Of a stretch of 21,512 nucleotides of DNA, positions 11,809 through 21,512 are shown piece by piece. Origin of the DNA: Anaeromyces robustus (Eukaryota > Neocallimastigomycota > Neocallimastigomycetes > Neocallimastigales > Neocallimastigaceae); the NCBI GenBank assembly GCA_002104895.1, contig MCFG01000196.1, positions 102,501 through 124,012 on the forward strand, in the 5' to 3' direction. The notes under the pieces were generated by a model, which did not search any database, had not been told where the DNA came from, and saw nothing but the letters and a program-made list of their open reading frames with translations. The position numbers and the translations under genes were made by a program. Position 1 is the stretch's first letter, and each line of letters opens with the position of its first letter.

Positions 11809-12124
11809 TAAAATAATAAATATTATATTAAATATTTATTACAATAAAATAATTCTTATTACAAATATATATTTTATTTAACTTTTTTTTACTAACGCTA
11901 CCATAATAATTATATATTTTATTTAACTTTTTTTTACTAACGCTACCATAATAATTATATATTTTATTTAACTTTTTTTTACTAACGCTACCATAATAAT
12001 TATATATTTTATTTAACTTTTTTTTACTAACGCTACCATAATAATTATATATTTTATTTTATAATAATAATAATTATAATACTAAATAAATATATAAATA
12101 AATCAATAATTGAAAAAGGGAAAG
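11798..12124 (+). other. Candidate intron that would join the carboxypeptidase to the downstream frame
   Basis: GTAATA at 11798-11803 is the same donor hexamer used by other introns here. It lies four codons before the stop of the carboxypeptidase frame. The first AG after the satellite ends at 12124. Using both keeps the reading frame: A at 11797 plus AG at 12125-12126 makes AAG, followed by the coding-like KEREKEKE stretch. The result would be one 5970-nt coding sequence of 1989 aa. At 327 nt it is longer than the other introns, but without three extra 45-bp copies it would be 192 nt. A separate gene with an unseen first exon is the main alternative. Confidence 0.45.
11866..12059. repeat. 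45-bp satellite, about 4.3 copies, each with TACTAAC
   Basis: Period is exactly 45: the AACTTTTTTTTACTAACGC block starts at 11880, 11925, 11970 and 12015. Copies appear identical by eye. Each has a T8 tract, TACTAAC and GCTACCATAATAATTATATATTTTATT. TACTAAC equals the yeast intron branch-point consensus. The array lies between the carboxypeptidase stop and the next long frame, inside the intron proposed at 11798-12124. Confidence 0.95.
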
Positions 12125-12321
12125 AGAGAGAAAAAGAAAAAGAAAAAGAGAAAAAAAGAGAAAGAGAAAGAGAAGGAGAAAAAGGAAAAGAAAATGATAA
12201 CGATAATAACAATATTAATAATGAATATGATCATTATGATACGAATAATTATAAATATATTTCATCTAAAACATATTTAAAATCAATTTCTAATAAAAAA
12301 TTAGCTTTATCTAAAAGTTAC

Positions 12322-13074
12322 ATGAATATTCAAAATAAAAATCTAATGAAGAAAAAAGATATGCTAAAAAAACTTTCTCAAAATCTTTATATTAATAAAA
12401 TAATTGATGATTATACCCCTGAAAAAATAGAACTTAATGCAACATCATTACATATTAATACATGTAAAAATCATAAAAGTGAAAGGAAAGAATTATCACC
12501 AAAATCATTAAAAAATTCAGAAACAAATAATAATAATACATCTTCTACTCCAATAACAACAGCAACTAAAAATTCATCAAATAAAGATAACGAAAACATT
12601 AATAGTGAAAGTAACAATGATAAAAATAATACTAATATCAGTAATAAAAATAATAATAATATAAATGATAAAAAAAATAATAATGAATCTTCAAAAAATA
12701 AAAATAGACCAAATTCTGTAATCATTAAAAAAGAAAAGAGAATAAATAAAAATAAAACTAGTTTAAAACACGATATAAATAAAACAAAAAATTCAAATTC
12801 ATTATCTTATGTTCCATTTGTAAAATCATTATCTTCACAATCTTCATATAGTCAACAATTATCTTATTCATCAGACAATCTAATATCTCTTTATAATGAT
12901 GTAAATAATAATATACATATAAACAATGATAAAACTATTAATGATGACGTTAATATTATTAATAAAAATAATGACAATTATGCTTTAAAATCACTAAATA
13001 AATTAACTAAAAGAAACCTTTTTATTTCTCCATCAAATTCTTTTAATATTGAAACTAATAATTATAATTATAAT

Positions 13075-13123
<49 letters not shown>

Positions 13124-13892
13124 GTAATAATAATAATAGCAATAATTTTAACAACAACAACAACGATGTCAGTAATAATAATAACAATAATAATTTATTA
13201 TCCAATTCAACCTCAATATTTTCAAATAAAAGAGAATTACTTCATTCATCACCAATTCAAAGTAGTTCTGGATTAATATCATCAAGTTCATTATCATCTG
13301 CTAATACAAATCATTCATTATTATCATCATCATCTACTAGCAATTTATTATTGCCAAAATCAAATTATACATCATCAGATAGTATAGTAAAACCTTTAGT
13401 TTCTCTTATTGCACAAGGATCGAAAATCAATAATATTAATTCATCTTCAACAATAAATAGTAGTACTATTTTAAATTCCTCATTAAATGAAAGTTCAACA
13501 AAATCAAAAACAGAATCAAAATTATCATTATCATCGGAAGAAAATAATAAAAATATTAATAATAATAATCCACCTATACTGAATTCTAAAAGAAAATTTA
13601 TATCCAATTTTTCAATTCCAAATTCTTCATCTCAATTTTCACTTTTAATATCTAATTCATTACTTTCTTTAACCCCATCTTATACCCAACAACAATTAAA
13701 TAAACGTGTTAGAAATAATAATCTATCAAAAGATGATGAAGAAACAAACTTTGAAAAAATAAAATCAATTTCATTTTCTAATTCATCTGAAAAAAACAAT
13801 ATAAATGATGAAAAAACAAATGATAATAATAAAAATAATAACAATAACAATAATAATACTACTGATGATGATGATGGTGATGATGGTAATAG

Positions 13893-13938
<46 letters not shown>

Positions 13939-13957
13939 GATAATGATAATGATAATG

Positions 13958-13989
<32 letters not shown>

Positions 13990-14952
13990 GATGATGATGA
14001 TGATAATAATAATAATAATAATAAAAATAATAATAATAATAGTAATAATGAAAATAATAATGAAAATAATTATAATAATAAGTTACAACAAATAAAATCC
14101 AAGCCTTCAAGTTTATCAACATCAAAAGCAAAATTAGAAGAAATTAAAAAAGAAAATGAAATTTTTGAATCAGTTTATTCATCTTTTACAAATTTAAATA
14201 GATCACTTCCATTGAATTCAAAAATTTCAAATAATACAAATAACAATAGGCAAGCAATTTTAAATAATAATCAAAACTACACACAAATTTCAGAAAATAA
14301 AGAATATATGCCATATACAACGTTATCAAATATTTACAACTATGATAACAACACTTATGATAACATTAATAATATGCTTGGCGATGGTTATATATTATTA
14401 AATCCAGAATTTTTATGTATTAAAAAAAATAAATTAAATAAACCTCTTCCACCTTCTTCGCAAAGTATACATATCAAAGATCATTATTCTAAAATTAATA
14501 ATAAACATTCTAAAATAAAATCTAATACAAAAAAATCTTTATCCTATTCAAAAGTAAAATCCAATAAAGAAATAAAACATACTAAAACTAATAATAAAAT
14601 TACTGTTAATCTAACAAATACAAAAGAAAATAAAATTAATAAAAGTAATAATAAAAATAAAAATCAGTATTCTCATTCAAAAAGTAATTCTTATTATAAT
14701 AATAAAACTAGTAATAGCAATACGAATTTAAACTTTCTTTATAATAATAAAAATAAAGAAAATAATAATATAATCAATAATAAGAAAAATATAAATAATT
14801 CTGGATTTAATGATGAAGGAAAGAGCAATAATTTTATTAAATTTCCATTATTTAATTATACAAATATTACTTCATTTCCATCTTCTTTATTAAATAATAT
14901 AACTACTATTGAAATACCAATATCTGATGATATTCCTGAAATAACTATTTAA
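12322..14952 (+). CDS. Low-complexity Asn/Ser/Asp-rich protein, 876 codons from first ATG; likely extends upstream
   Basis: No known domain is recognised. The frame is open from 12031, after a TAA at 12028-12030, but its first ATG is only at 12322. The stretch from about 12115 already reads like protein: charged KEREKEKEKEKKRERERE, then NNEYDHYDTNNYKYISSK. The start is therefore probably in another exon, either a hidden first exon or the carboxypeptidase gene itself. From ATG 12322 the order is: Lys/Asn-rich 1-155; Ser-rich with SSQSSYSQQLSYSS near 170; poly-Asn at about 252-275; Ser-rich 300-450; an Asp/Asn block with 12 ND pairs at about 531-555; Lys/Asn-rich 690-840; and a more ordered end with PLFNYTNITSFPSSLLNN. 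There are no membrane segments. Probably disordered; function unknown. Confidence 0.6.
13076..13139 (+). repeat. AAT run encoding poly-Asn
   Basis: Run of AAT codons broken by AGT (Ser), in the frame of the low-complexity protein. The plus-strand Ile-rich frame beginning near 13049 is its shadow. Confidence 0.85.
13912..13986 (+). repeat. AATGAT hexanucleotide array encoding (Asn-Asp)12
   Basis: About twelve consecutive AATGAT units, flanked by GAT-only and AAT-only runs. Every Asn is AAT and every Asp GAT, which indicates recent slippage. Met-Ile and Tyr-His shadow frames on the two strands come from this array. Confidence 0.92.
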
Positions 14953-15564
14953 CACAATAATATATAAAAAAAGTATAATATAGATCAATATATAAATAAT
15001 TTATATATATCATTATTATTTATTTTTTTTCTTAATATTTTATTAATTATTATTACTTTTTGATTTTATTTTATTTTATTGCTTTTTTAATATATATTTC
15101 TATTATAAATATTTATTTTAAAAAAAAAAAAAAAAAACTTTAAAAATATATATAATTTTGACTATCTTACAAATACTTTTTCAATAAACAAATAAAAATA
15201 ATCTATTTCCATTATATTTACAAACGATAAAAAATATGTTTAAACTATATAATTATTAAGATGATTATATATATTATTCTTTAAAAAATTTATTATAATA
15301 TAAAATTACATGTAATAATATATAATTAATTCTTTATTTAAAAAGTAAATAAATATCTTATAAAATATATTTAGCTAACTTTAACAATAATTAATATAAA
15401 AGAAAGTATTCCTGAATAATATATTAAAATATAATATTTCATATATTTATATAATAAATATTAAATATTTTTATTGTTTTTTAAGGAACTATTTTATTCA
15501 TTTATTTAAAAAAAATAATTTATTATACATTAGGTAAATACAAAATTTTATATTATTCTCTAGA

Positions 15565-15600
<36 letters not shown>

Positions 15601-15896
15601 TAAAAAATAATAATATATAAATTATTATTAAAGCAAAAATATATAACGAAAAACTTACCAAAAAAATGTTTAATTAATATATCTTTAAAAATAATTTAAA
15701 ATAAAATAAAGTCTATTCTAAAAATAAAAAGATATATTATATTAAAAATGAAAAATTACTATAAGTATTATTATCATCCAAAATTTAATAAATATATTAA
15801 AATAATGATAATAAATAAAATATTAAACTAAAAATTAAAGATTAAAATAAAATCAAATAATTTAAAAAAAAAAAATAATAATAATAAATATTTTAT

Positions 15897-15928
<32 letters not shown>

Positions 15929-16167
15929 TTTTTGTTTGTTTGTTTTTATCAAAATACTTTTAATAAATAAAAAAAAAAATAAAATATAAAAAAATTAAAA
16001 TACAAATACATATAAATTATTATATATATTTTATTTTGTTTTGTACTATATATTTAAAGTCTCTTTTTTTATATATAATAAAAAGTTTTTTTTTTACGAA
16101 ATGGTTTTATAAATTGAATTAACTATATAAAAATAACAAAAAAAAGAAAAAAAAAAAAAGATTTTTT
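14953..16167. other. Convergent intergenic spacer
   Basis: Lies between the 3' ends of the plus-strand low-complexity gene and the minus-strand LRR-CBM18 gene. It contains A and T runs (for example 15119-15137 and 15896-15933) and a TA run at 15569-15599. No frame of interest or RNA gene is visible. Both 3' UTRs and polyadenylation sites should be here. Confidence 0.6.
15569..15599. repeat. TA dinucleotide run
   Basis: About 15 TA units in the convergent spacer. Self-complementary and prone to length change. Confidence 0.85.
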
Positions 16168-18259
16168 TCATTTGCACTTTCCGTAAGAAGATTGACAGCC
16201 ATGTAAAGTGCTACAATAATGTTTACTAGATCCACAATAACCATATTTACTACAGCAATAGCCAGATGGACATTTACCATAATTCTTTCCACATCTTCCA
16301 GTAATAGTAGAGCAAATACCAAATTCTGATTGACATCCTTTAGAAATTGAACAATATGATTCAGATTTTCCACAGTAACCATACTTACTACAACAATAAC
16401 CTGAAGGACATTTACCATATTTTTTACCACATTTTAAATGTTCATTACCACTGCAAGAACCAAATTCTGATTGACAACCTTTAAGAAGAGAACAGTGACT
16501 TTCAGAGTTACCACACCAACCTAATTTACTACAACAGAATCCATTTCCACATTTTCCAATACCTTTACCACATTTACCATTATTATTCATTTTACAAGAA
16601 CCAAATTCTGATTGACAACCTTTGGAAAATTCACAATATGATTCAGATTTTCCACACCATCCATATTTACTACAACAATAGCCATTATTACATTTACCAT
16701 ACAAGCTACCACATCTTTTTTTGAAAATAGAAGTAGATTTCTTTACCGTAGTAGCACCTTTTCTGATAGTAGGAGTTGCTTTGTTTGTTGACTTTTGAAT
16801 GGTAATTTTTTTTGTAGTAGAAGACTTTTTTGAAGCAACAGTTGATTTTTTTACAGCAGAAGTTGATTTTTTTACATCAGAAGTTGATTTTTTTACAGCA
16901 GAAGTTGATTTTTTTACAGAAGAAGTTTTTTTTGTAGTAACAGAAGATTCTTTTGTAATAGAAGTAGAAGTTTTCTGTGTAATTGTAGTAGTCCTTTTTT
17001 CAGATGAAGAGCATGTACGAGCGCCAGTTTTGCAATATGAACTATCATTTCGACAAACATTTGTATTTTCATAATTACAAGTTTTAATAGATAAATTGGA
17101 TATAATATTACCTTTTAAATCTTTATTATCATGTACCTTTCTATTTTATATTAAATAATAAAACATAATATATATATATATATTAAAAAAAATTCTTAAT
17201 TCTTAATACAAATAATTTATAAATATATAATAGAATATATAAACTTATATTATATTATAACTTTATATACTAACAAAGAAGTAAGTTTAGATATTTCTTT
17301 TAAAGAGGATGGAATGGTTCCTGAAAGATTGTTTTTAGATAATTCTCTAATTTATAAAAAATATATATAAATATATAAAATATTAATACTATTATATATT
17401 ATAATCATTCTATAAAACATTTATACTTTATCATTATATTACAATTCTTTAAGTTGATGTAAATTACTAATATCTGGGATAGAACCAGAAAGTTTATTAT
17501 TATGTAAATATCTAAAAAAAAAAAAAAAAATTAATATATTTAATATATTAATATTAAATAAACCGAAAAAGATATATACTCTTTCCATATTTAAATATAA
17601 TAATTACAAGTATTTAAGATTTGATAAATTATTAATAGATGACGGAATAGAGCCACTAATACCAGAACCTCTTAAATTTCTATATTATCAAAATATATAT
17701 ATATAATTTTTTTATTTAACATAAAATTATATCATTAAATATCAAATATATTCATTTAAAAAAGTATTATTTAATATTTATTGCAATAAAATATATTATA
17801 CAATATTATAAGAACAATTTTTTTATAAACTTTTACATACAAAAATTCAAGTTTAGAAAGTTTACCGATAGAATCAGGAATTTTGCCATTTATAGAAGTA
17901 CCTGGTAATTCACTATTGTTATATATTTAAAATAAAAGAAAAAGAGGAAAAGTAGTTTAATTAATATATTATTTATCTATATAATATTTTAAAGGAAAAA
18001 AAACAAAGTTATTACATTTTTCGAAGATTTTTGAAATTACTGACAATGTAATTAAAAATATCAATACCAACTGTATTGAAACGAGCAGATCTAGTATATT
18101 ACATTTTAAAAAAAAATTTTTATATTATATTATTATTATTATTATAAAAAATATTAAGATAAATTCCATTTTTTATTTTTTTTTTATTTTATTTTAAAAT
18201 TTATTGTTTAATTATGTTTATTATTCCAAATTAACAATTAAACGGTTAATATATAAAAA

Positions 18260-18295
<36 letters not shown>

Positions 18296-18516
18296 ATTAT
18301 GATTATGATTATATAAAAAAAAAATGAATATATAAAATTGAGTACATACACAACTTCTAAATTTCCTTGTTTATTACAAACAACTATATAATTGTCTTTA
18401 ACACCGTTATTGTTAAATAAAGTAGTTATTGTTTCACATTCATTAGCAAAAACATTATTAATAAAAACACTATAAAGTGTTATTATTAATAAAATGGATG
18501 AATTAAAAAATTTCAT
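16168..18516 (-). CDS. Secreted LRR protein with four CBM18 chitin-binding modules, 7 exons
   Basis: Probable extracellular or wall-bound chitin-binding protein. Exons in transcript order: 18516-18350, 18090-18016, 17912-17841, 17679-17608, 17511-17443, 17346-17275 and 17140-16168; 1500 nt, 499 aa. A signal peptide covers 1-24 (MKFFNSSILLIITLYS..., cut after VFA). Residues 25-81 form an LRR cap. Four plant-type LRRs follow at 82-105, 106-129, 130-152 and 153-176 (for example ELSKNNLSGTIPSSL), one per exon, all introns splitting the same Leu/Ile codon after its second base. A four-Cys cap is at 197-219. A Lys/Ser/Thr linker spans 220-317. Four 40-residue hevein-like modules lie at 319-358, 366-405, 413-452 and 459-498, each with eight Cys and the SKxG(W/Y)CG sugar site. 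No membrane anchor follows. ATG 18516 is chosen over an upstream TTG. Ligand of the LRR part is unknown. Confidence 0.92.
16174..16713 (-). repeat. Tandem array of four CBM18-coding modules
   Basis: Module positions in coding order are 16713-16594, 16572-16453, 16431-16312 and 16293-16174. Each encodes 40 residues with Cys at 1, 8, 13, 14, 20, 27, 33 and 40. Spacers are 7, 7 and 6 residues. The last two modules share CPSGYCCSKYGYCG and look like the most recent duplication. The first two carry GWCG. Confidence 0.9.
16830..16925 (-). repeat. VKKSTSA heptad repeat in the linker
   Basis: The linker between the LRR cap and the first CBM18 contains VKKSTSA/VKKSTSD repeated about four times at 21-nt spacing, inside a longer Lys/Ser/Thr region. 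In a secreted protein this is a plausible O-glycosylated spacer. The plus-strand frame over it is an antisense shadow. Confidence 0.8.
18091..18349 (-). other. First intron of the LRR-CBM18 gene
   Basis: At 259 nt the longest confident intron here. It starts GTATGT and ends CTAG, and I see no other AG before that acceptor. It contains a TTA run (plus strand 18261-18293) that gives the Ile-rich read-through in the unspliced frame. Confidence 0.8.
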
Positions 18517-19091
18517 AATACTAAAGTTCAAAAGAAAATATGAAAAAGTACTATTCTAATATTTTGCTTCTTTATTAAGTAAATAATAAATAATAGAAAT
18601 ATAAAAAAAAAAAAAATGAAAAATAAAAGCAATTTAATAGTATTAATAAATATTGTAAATGGATAACTAAAAAAAATGAAAAAGAAATAAAAAAAAAAAG
18701 ATTATTTTTTATATTTTTACAAACTTTAAATTATATTATATTATTCTTTACTAAAAGAAATTAATAAATATATTCCAATATATTTATATATATATTAATA
18801 TATATAAACAATAAAATAATTAAACAAATATTCAATATATATAAATCAATTTAATAGATAAAAATGATTTATTTATACTTTTTTGTTAAAAAAATAATAT
18901 ATTAAAAGTCATTAATTTATTTTCATTAATTATTAAAACTGTTGTAATTGAACATTATTATTATTTTGAAGAGTTACAAATATTTAAAAATTATATAAAT
19001 TATATGTTTTTATATTAATACAATATGGCTTATACATTAAATTGAATTTTAATTCATTTAATACATTTTTCACATATTCAGTATAATAACA

Positions 19092-19348
<257 letters not shown>

Positions 19349-20363
19349 ATAAAATATTATTAAATAAATAAATAATGTTTTTGTAACACCTTTTTAATTT
19401 AAATTTTTTCATTTATTAATATATATTATTTTTAATATTTATTTATATTTTTTTATATTTATTTATTTATTATTATTGATTTATTTAATTATTGTTAATC
19501 TATTTGTTTATTTGTTTAATTAATTATTTATTTATTTTAATTAATAATTATTATTATTTATTTATTTATTTATTGTAATATTTTTATATTTTTTTGAAAA
19601 TATGTATTTATATGGTAATATTTCAATTAATGTTATGAATAAGACAAAAAAAATATAAAAATAACAGTTTAAACCTTAAACCAATTATAAACGTTAAAAT
19701 GGAATAGATAATATTATATATAATAATTATGATTAAAAAAAATTTAATTATAATGACTTTTTTTATTTAAAATAAACATCCTAAATAAATAGCTTATTAA
19801 TTTGTTAGTTAATTAATTAAATGACTTTATAGAAATATTTAATAATCATAAATTCATGATAATTAATTATATGAATAGAAGTAGATTCAATATTATTTAC
19901 TCTTTTAATAATGATGATAAATAATAAATAATAAATAATAAATAAAAATAAATAATTAGTAATTCAAGCTTCATTTTTAATTTTATATTATTAATACATT
20001 ATATGCTTTTTATTTTGAATTATTTTAAAATATATAAAATATTTAAAATATTATTTACTTTCTAAATATTTTATTTTCTTTTTTTTCTATATCAGGAAAT
20101 AATTAATACAAGCATACAAAATGTTTTTACCAAATTAGTAAAATTTTAAAATGTAAAAGTATATTCTAATATTAATAAATATATAGTTTGTATTCAAAAT
20201 ATATTAAAATATATTAAAAATTTTACAATATTTGATAAAAATTTCTCAATTGTTTATAAATAATATGGTATTTTAAATAATATATCTGTCGCACTATCAG
20301 AAGTTACATATATTTAAACTATAATAAATAATTTATTACAATATATTTTTTTAATCTTTAAAT

Positions 20364-20379
20364 TGTGTCACGTAACACA
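20364..20379. other. Near-perfect 16-bp palindrome around ACGT
   Basis: TGTGTCACGTAACACA is self-complementary except for one base pair position. It is one of the few G/C-containing stretches in the region. It could be a protein-binding site or chance. Confidence 0.4.
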
Positions 20380-20562
20380 TCATCTTAAAAGTAAAAAATA
20401 ATATACAAGTATTATATATAGTATTATATATATATAATTGATTTATAAATTTATTATAATATACAATTAAAATTTATTATAATATATATTACAATATTTT
20501 TAATTCTTTAAACTTTTAAAAATAAAAAAGTCATTTTTAACTTAATAATGATTTCTAATTAT

Positions 20563-20634
20563 TTACACATTTAAATTAGAAAAAACAGCTAATACTAGTA
20601 TTATATTACAATTGTTTTTTTTATACACCTCCAT
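20563..20634 (-). other. Coding-like 23-codon frame resembling a signal-peptide exon
   Basis: From ATG at 20634 the minus strand reads MEVYKKNNC followed by a hydrophobic stretch IILVLAVFS, then a stop. GTAAAT, a donor hexamer used elsewhere in this window, overlaps the stop, so a first exon of a secreted protein is conceivable. No matching downstream exon was found, and chance is a fair explanation in this composition. Confidence 0.2.
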
Positions 20635-21512
20635 TAACTCTAAATTATTTATTTTTCATGTTTTTCGTTTCAAATATATTATATTTTTAATTTTGTAAAA
20701 TTTAAAGTTATTTCCAAAAAGAAAAAAAAAAAAAAAAAAAGAAAGAAAAAGAAAATCAACAACAAAAAAGAAACGTTATTTTTTTTTTTAATTTTCTACC
20801 TATATTAATAAAAATATTAATAAAATTGTCTTTTTATTTATTTATTTATTTATTTCGATAAAAAGAGAAAAATTAATTTTAGTATTTTAAAACACATATG
20901 AAATATAATTTATTTTAAAACAATTATTTTTTTTTTTTTAGACTAAAGGAAGAGAATACACTTCCATGTTTTTATTTATAATAATTAAAACAATTAAAAA
21001 AAATAATAATAATAATTAAAAATTAAGAATATAGAAAATATTTTTTATGATAATAGCTTATTTTATCTAATAGTAATTAAAAATAGGAGCACTCTCTAAA
21101 ATACTAGTTATAACATTATTTTTTTTTTTTTTAGACTAGGATTAAAAAACATTATTAATTTTATATATTTATATTATTAAATATTTTAAATTCATAATGT
21201 CTCCCAAGAAAAGAAAATATAAAAAATTAAAAAATATATAATCATTAAAATAAATAAATATTATATTTTGTTTTGTTTGTTTGTTTGTTTATGATTGTCT
21301 ACTTTTTTCTAATATATTTATATTAATTTCACAGACAAAAAATTGTGAAATTTTTATGGCGAGATGAATATAATGTATAACTTTAATAGTAATAAAATTT
21401 AATTTTTTTAAGAAATAAATAAATGTAGATAAGTAAAATAATCATACAAAAAATAAATTCTACTAAACAATAAAAATATGATTTAAAAAAAATGCTTCAA
21501 AATTCAAGTATA

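Noticed and set aside
11866-12059. CRISPR-like array
   Set aside because: Copies abut without unique spacers and the context is eukaryotic; it is a satellite.
12471-12725. Leu-rich minus-strand frame resembling a membrane protein
   Set aside because: Antisense of an Asn/Lys/Ser-rich coding region; hydrophobicity follows from the complement.
13365-13607. 80-aa minus-strand frame
   Set aside because: Antisense of the Ser-rich part of the low-complexity protein.
13805-14131. Met-Ile (plus) and Tyr-His (minus) repeat frames
   Set aside because: Shadows of the AATGAT array; His-rich metal binding is not supported.
16119-16430. 103-aa minus-strand frame in another register
   Set aside because: Out-of-frame reading of the CBM18 array; lacks the cysteine pattern.
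16799-17074. 91-aa plus-strand frame with EVDFFTA repeats
   Set aside because: Antisense of the VKKSTSA linker, which is in frame with the CBM18 modules and the LRRs.
18517-18531. Start at 18531 for the LRR-CBM18 gene
   Set aside because: It is TTG; the ATG at 18516 gives a standard signal peptide.

Overview
The window looks like nuclear DNA of an anaerobic gut fungus (Neocallimastigomycota) or a close relative. This is inferred from the sequence alone. The DNA is extremely AT-rich. Genes are split by many short introns (about 70-260 nt) with GT...AG ends. Proteins carry long Asn/Asp homopolymers written almost only in AAT and GAT. One gene encodes the tandem chitin-binding CBM18 modules (YCCSKYGxCG ... 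GCQSEFG) common in those fungi. No bacterial operon, CRISPR array, insertion sequence, rRNA or tRNA was recognised.

Layout. (1) 94-1156, +: last five exons of a transportin-1/karyopherin-beta2 gene that enters from the left edge. (2) 1157-2664: AT-rich spacer with an almost perfect 119-bp tandem duplication. (3) 2665-6333, +: complete 13-exon CLC chloride/proton exchanger gene, 780 aa, with two CBS domains. (4) 6334-7274: spacer with a 46-nt poly-A tract. (5) 7275-11808, +: cytosolic carboxypeptidase of the CCP6/AGBL4 type, 13 exons, 1050 aa, with all zinc and catalytic residues and a 600-aa Asn-rich tail. (6) about 11866-12059: 45-bp satellite, just over four copies, each with TACTAAC. (7) 12322-14952, +: 876-codon low-complexity reading frame that is open and coding-like well upstream of its first ATG. 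It may be the true last exon of the carboxypeptidase gene, through an intron at 11798-12124; the joined protein would be 1989 aa. (8) 14953-16167: convergent spacer. (9) 16168-18516, -: complete 7-exon secreted protein of 499 aa with signal peptide, one LRR per exon, a Lys/Ser/Thr linker and four CBM18 modules. (10) 18517-21512: 3 kb with no convincing gene, a 256-bp TTTA microsatellite and a few coding-like islets that may be remnants.

The genes are ordinary monocistronic eukaryotic genes with unrelated jobs: nuclear import, endomembrane ion exchange, removal of glutamates from tubulin or other proteins, and cell-wall/chitin binding. The carboxypeptidase fits an organism with flagellated zoospores. 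The most interesting points are the possible hidden intron that fuses the carboxypeptidase to the downstream frame, the satellite inside that intron, and the exon-per-LRR structure of the LRR-CBM18 gene. Exon joins were worked out by hand from reading frame, splice-site dinucleotides and remembered family sequences; no alignment or transcript was available.
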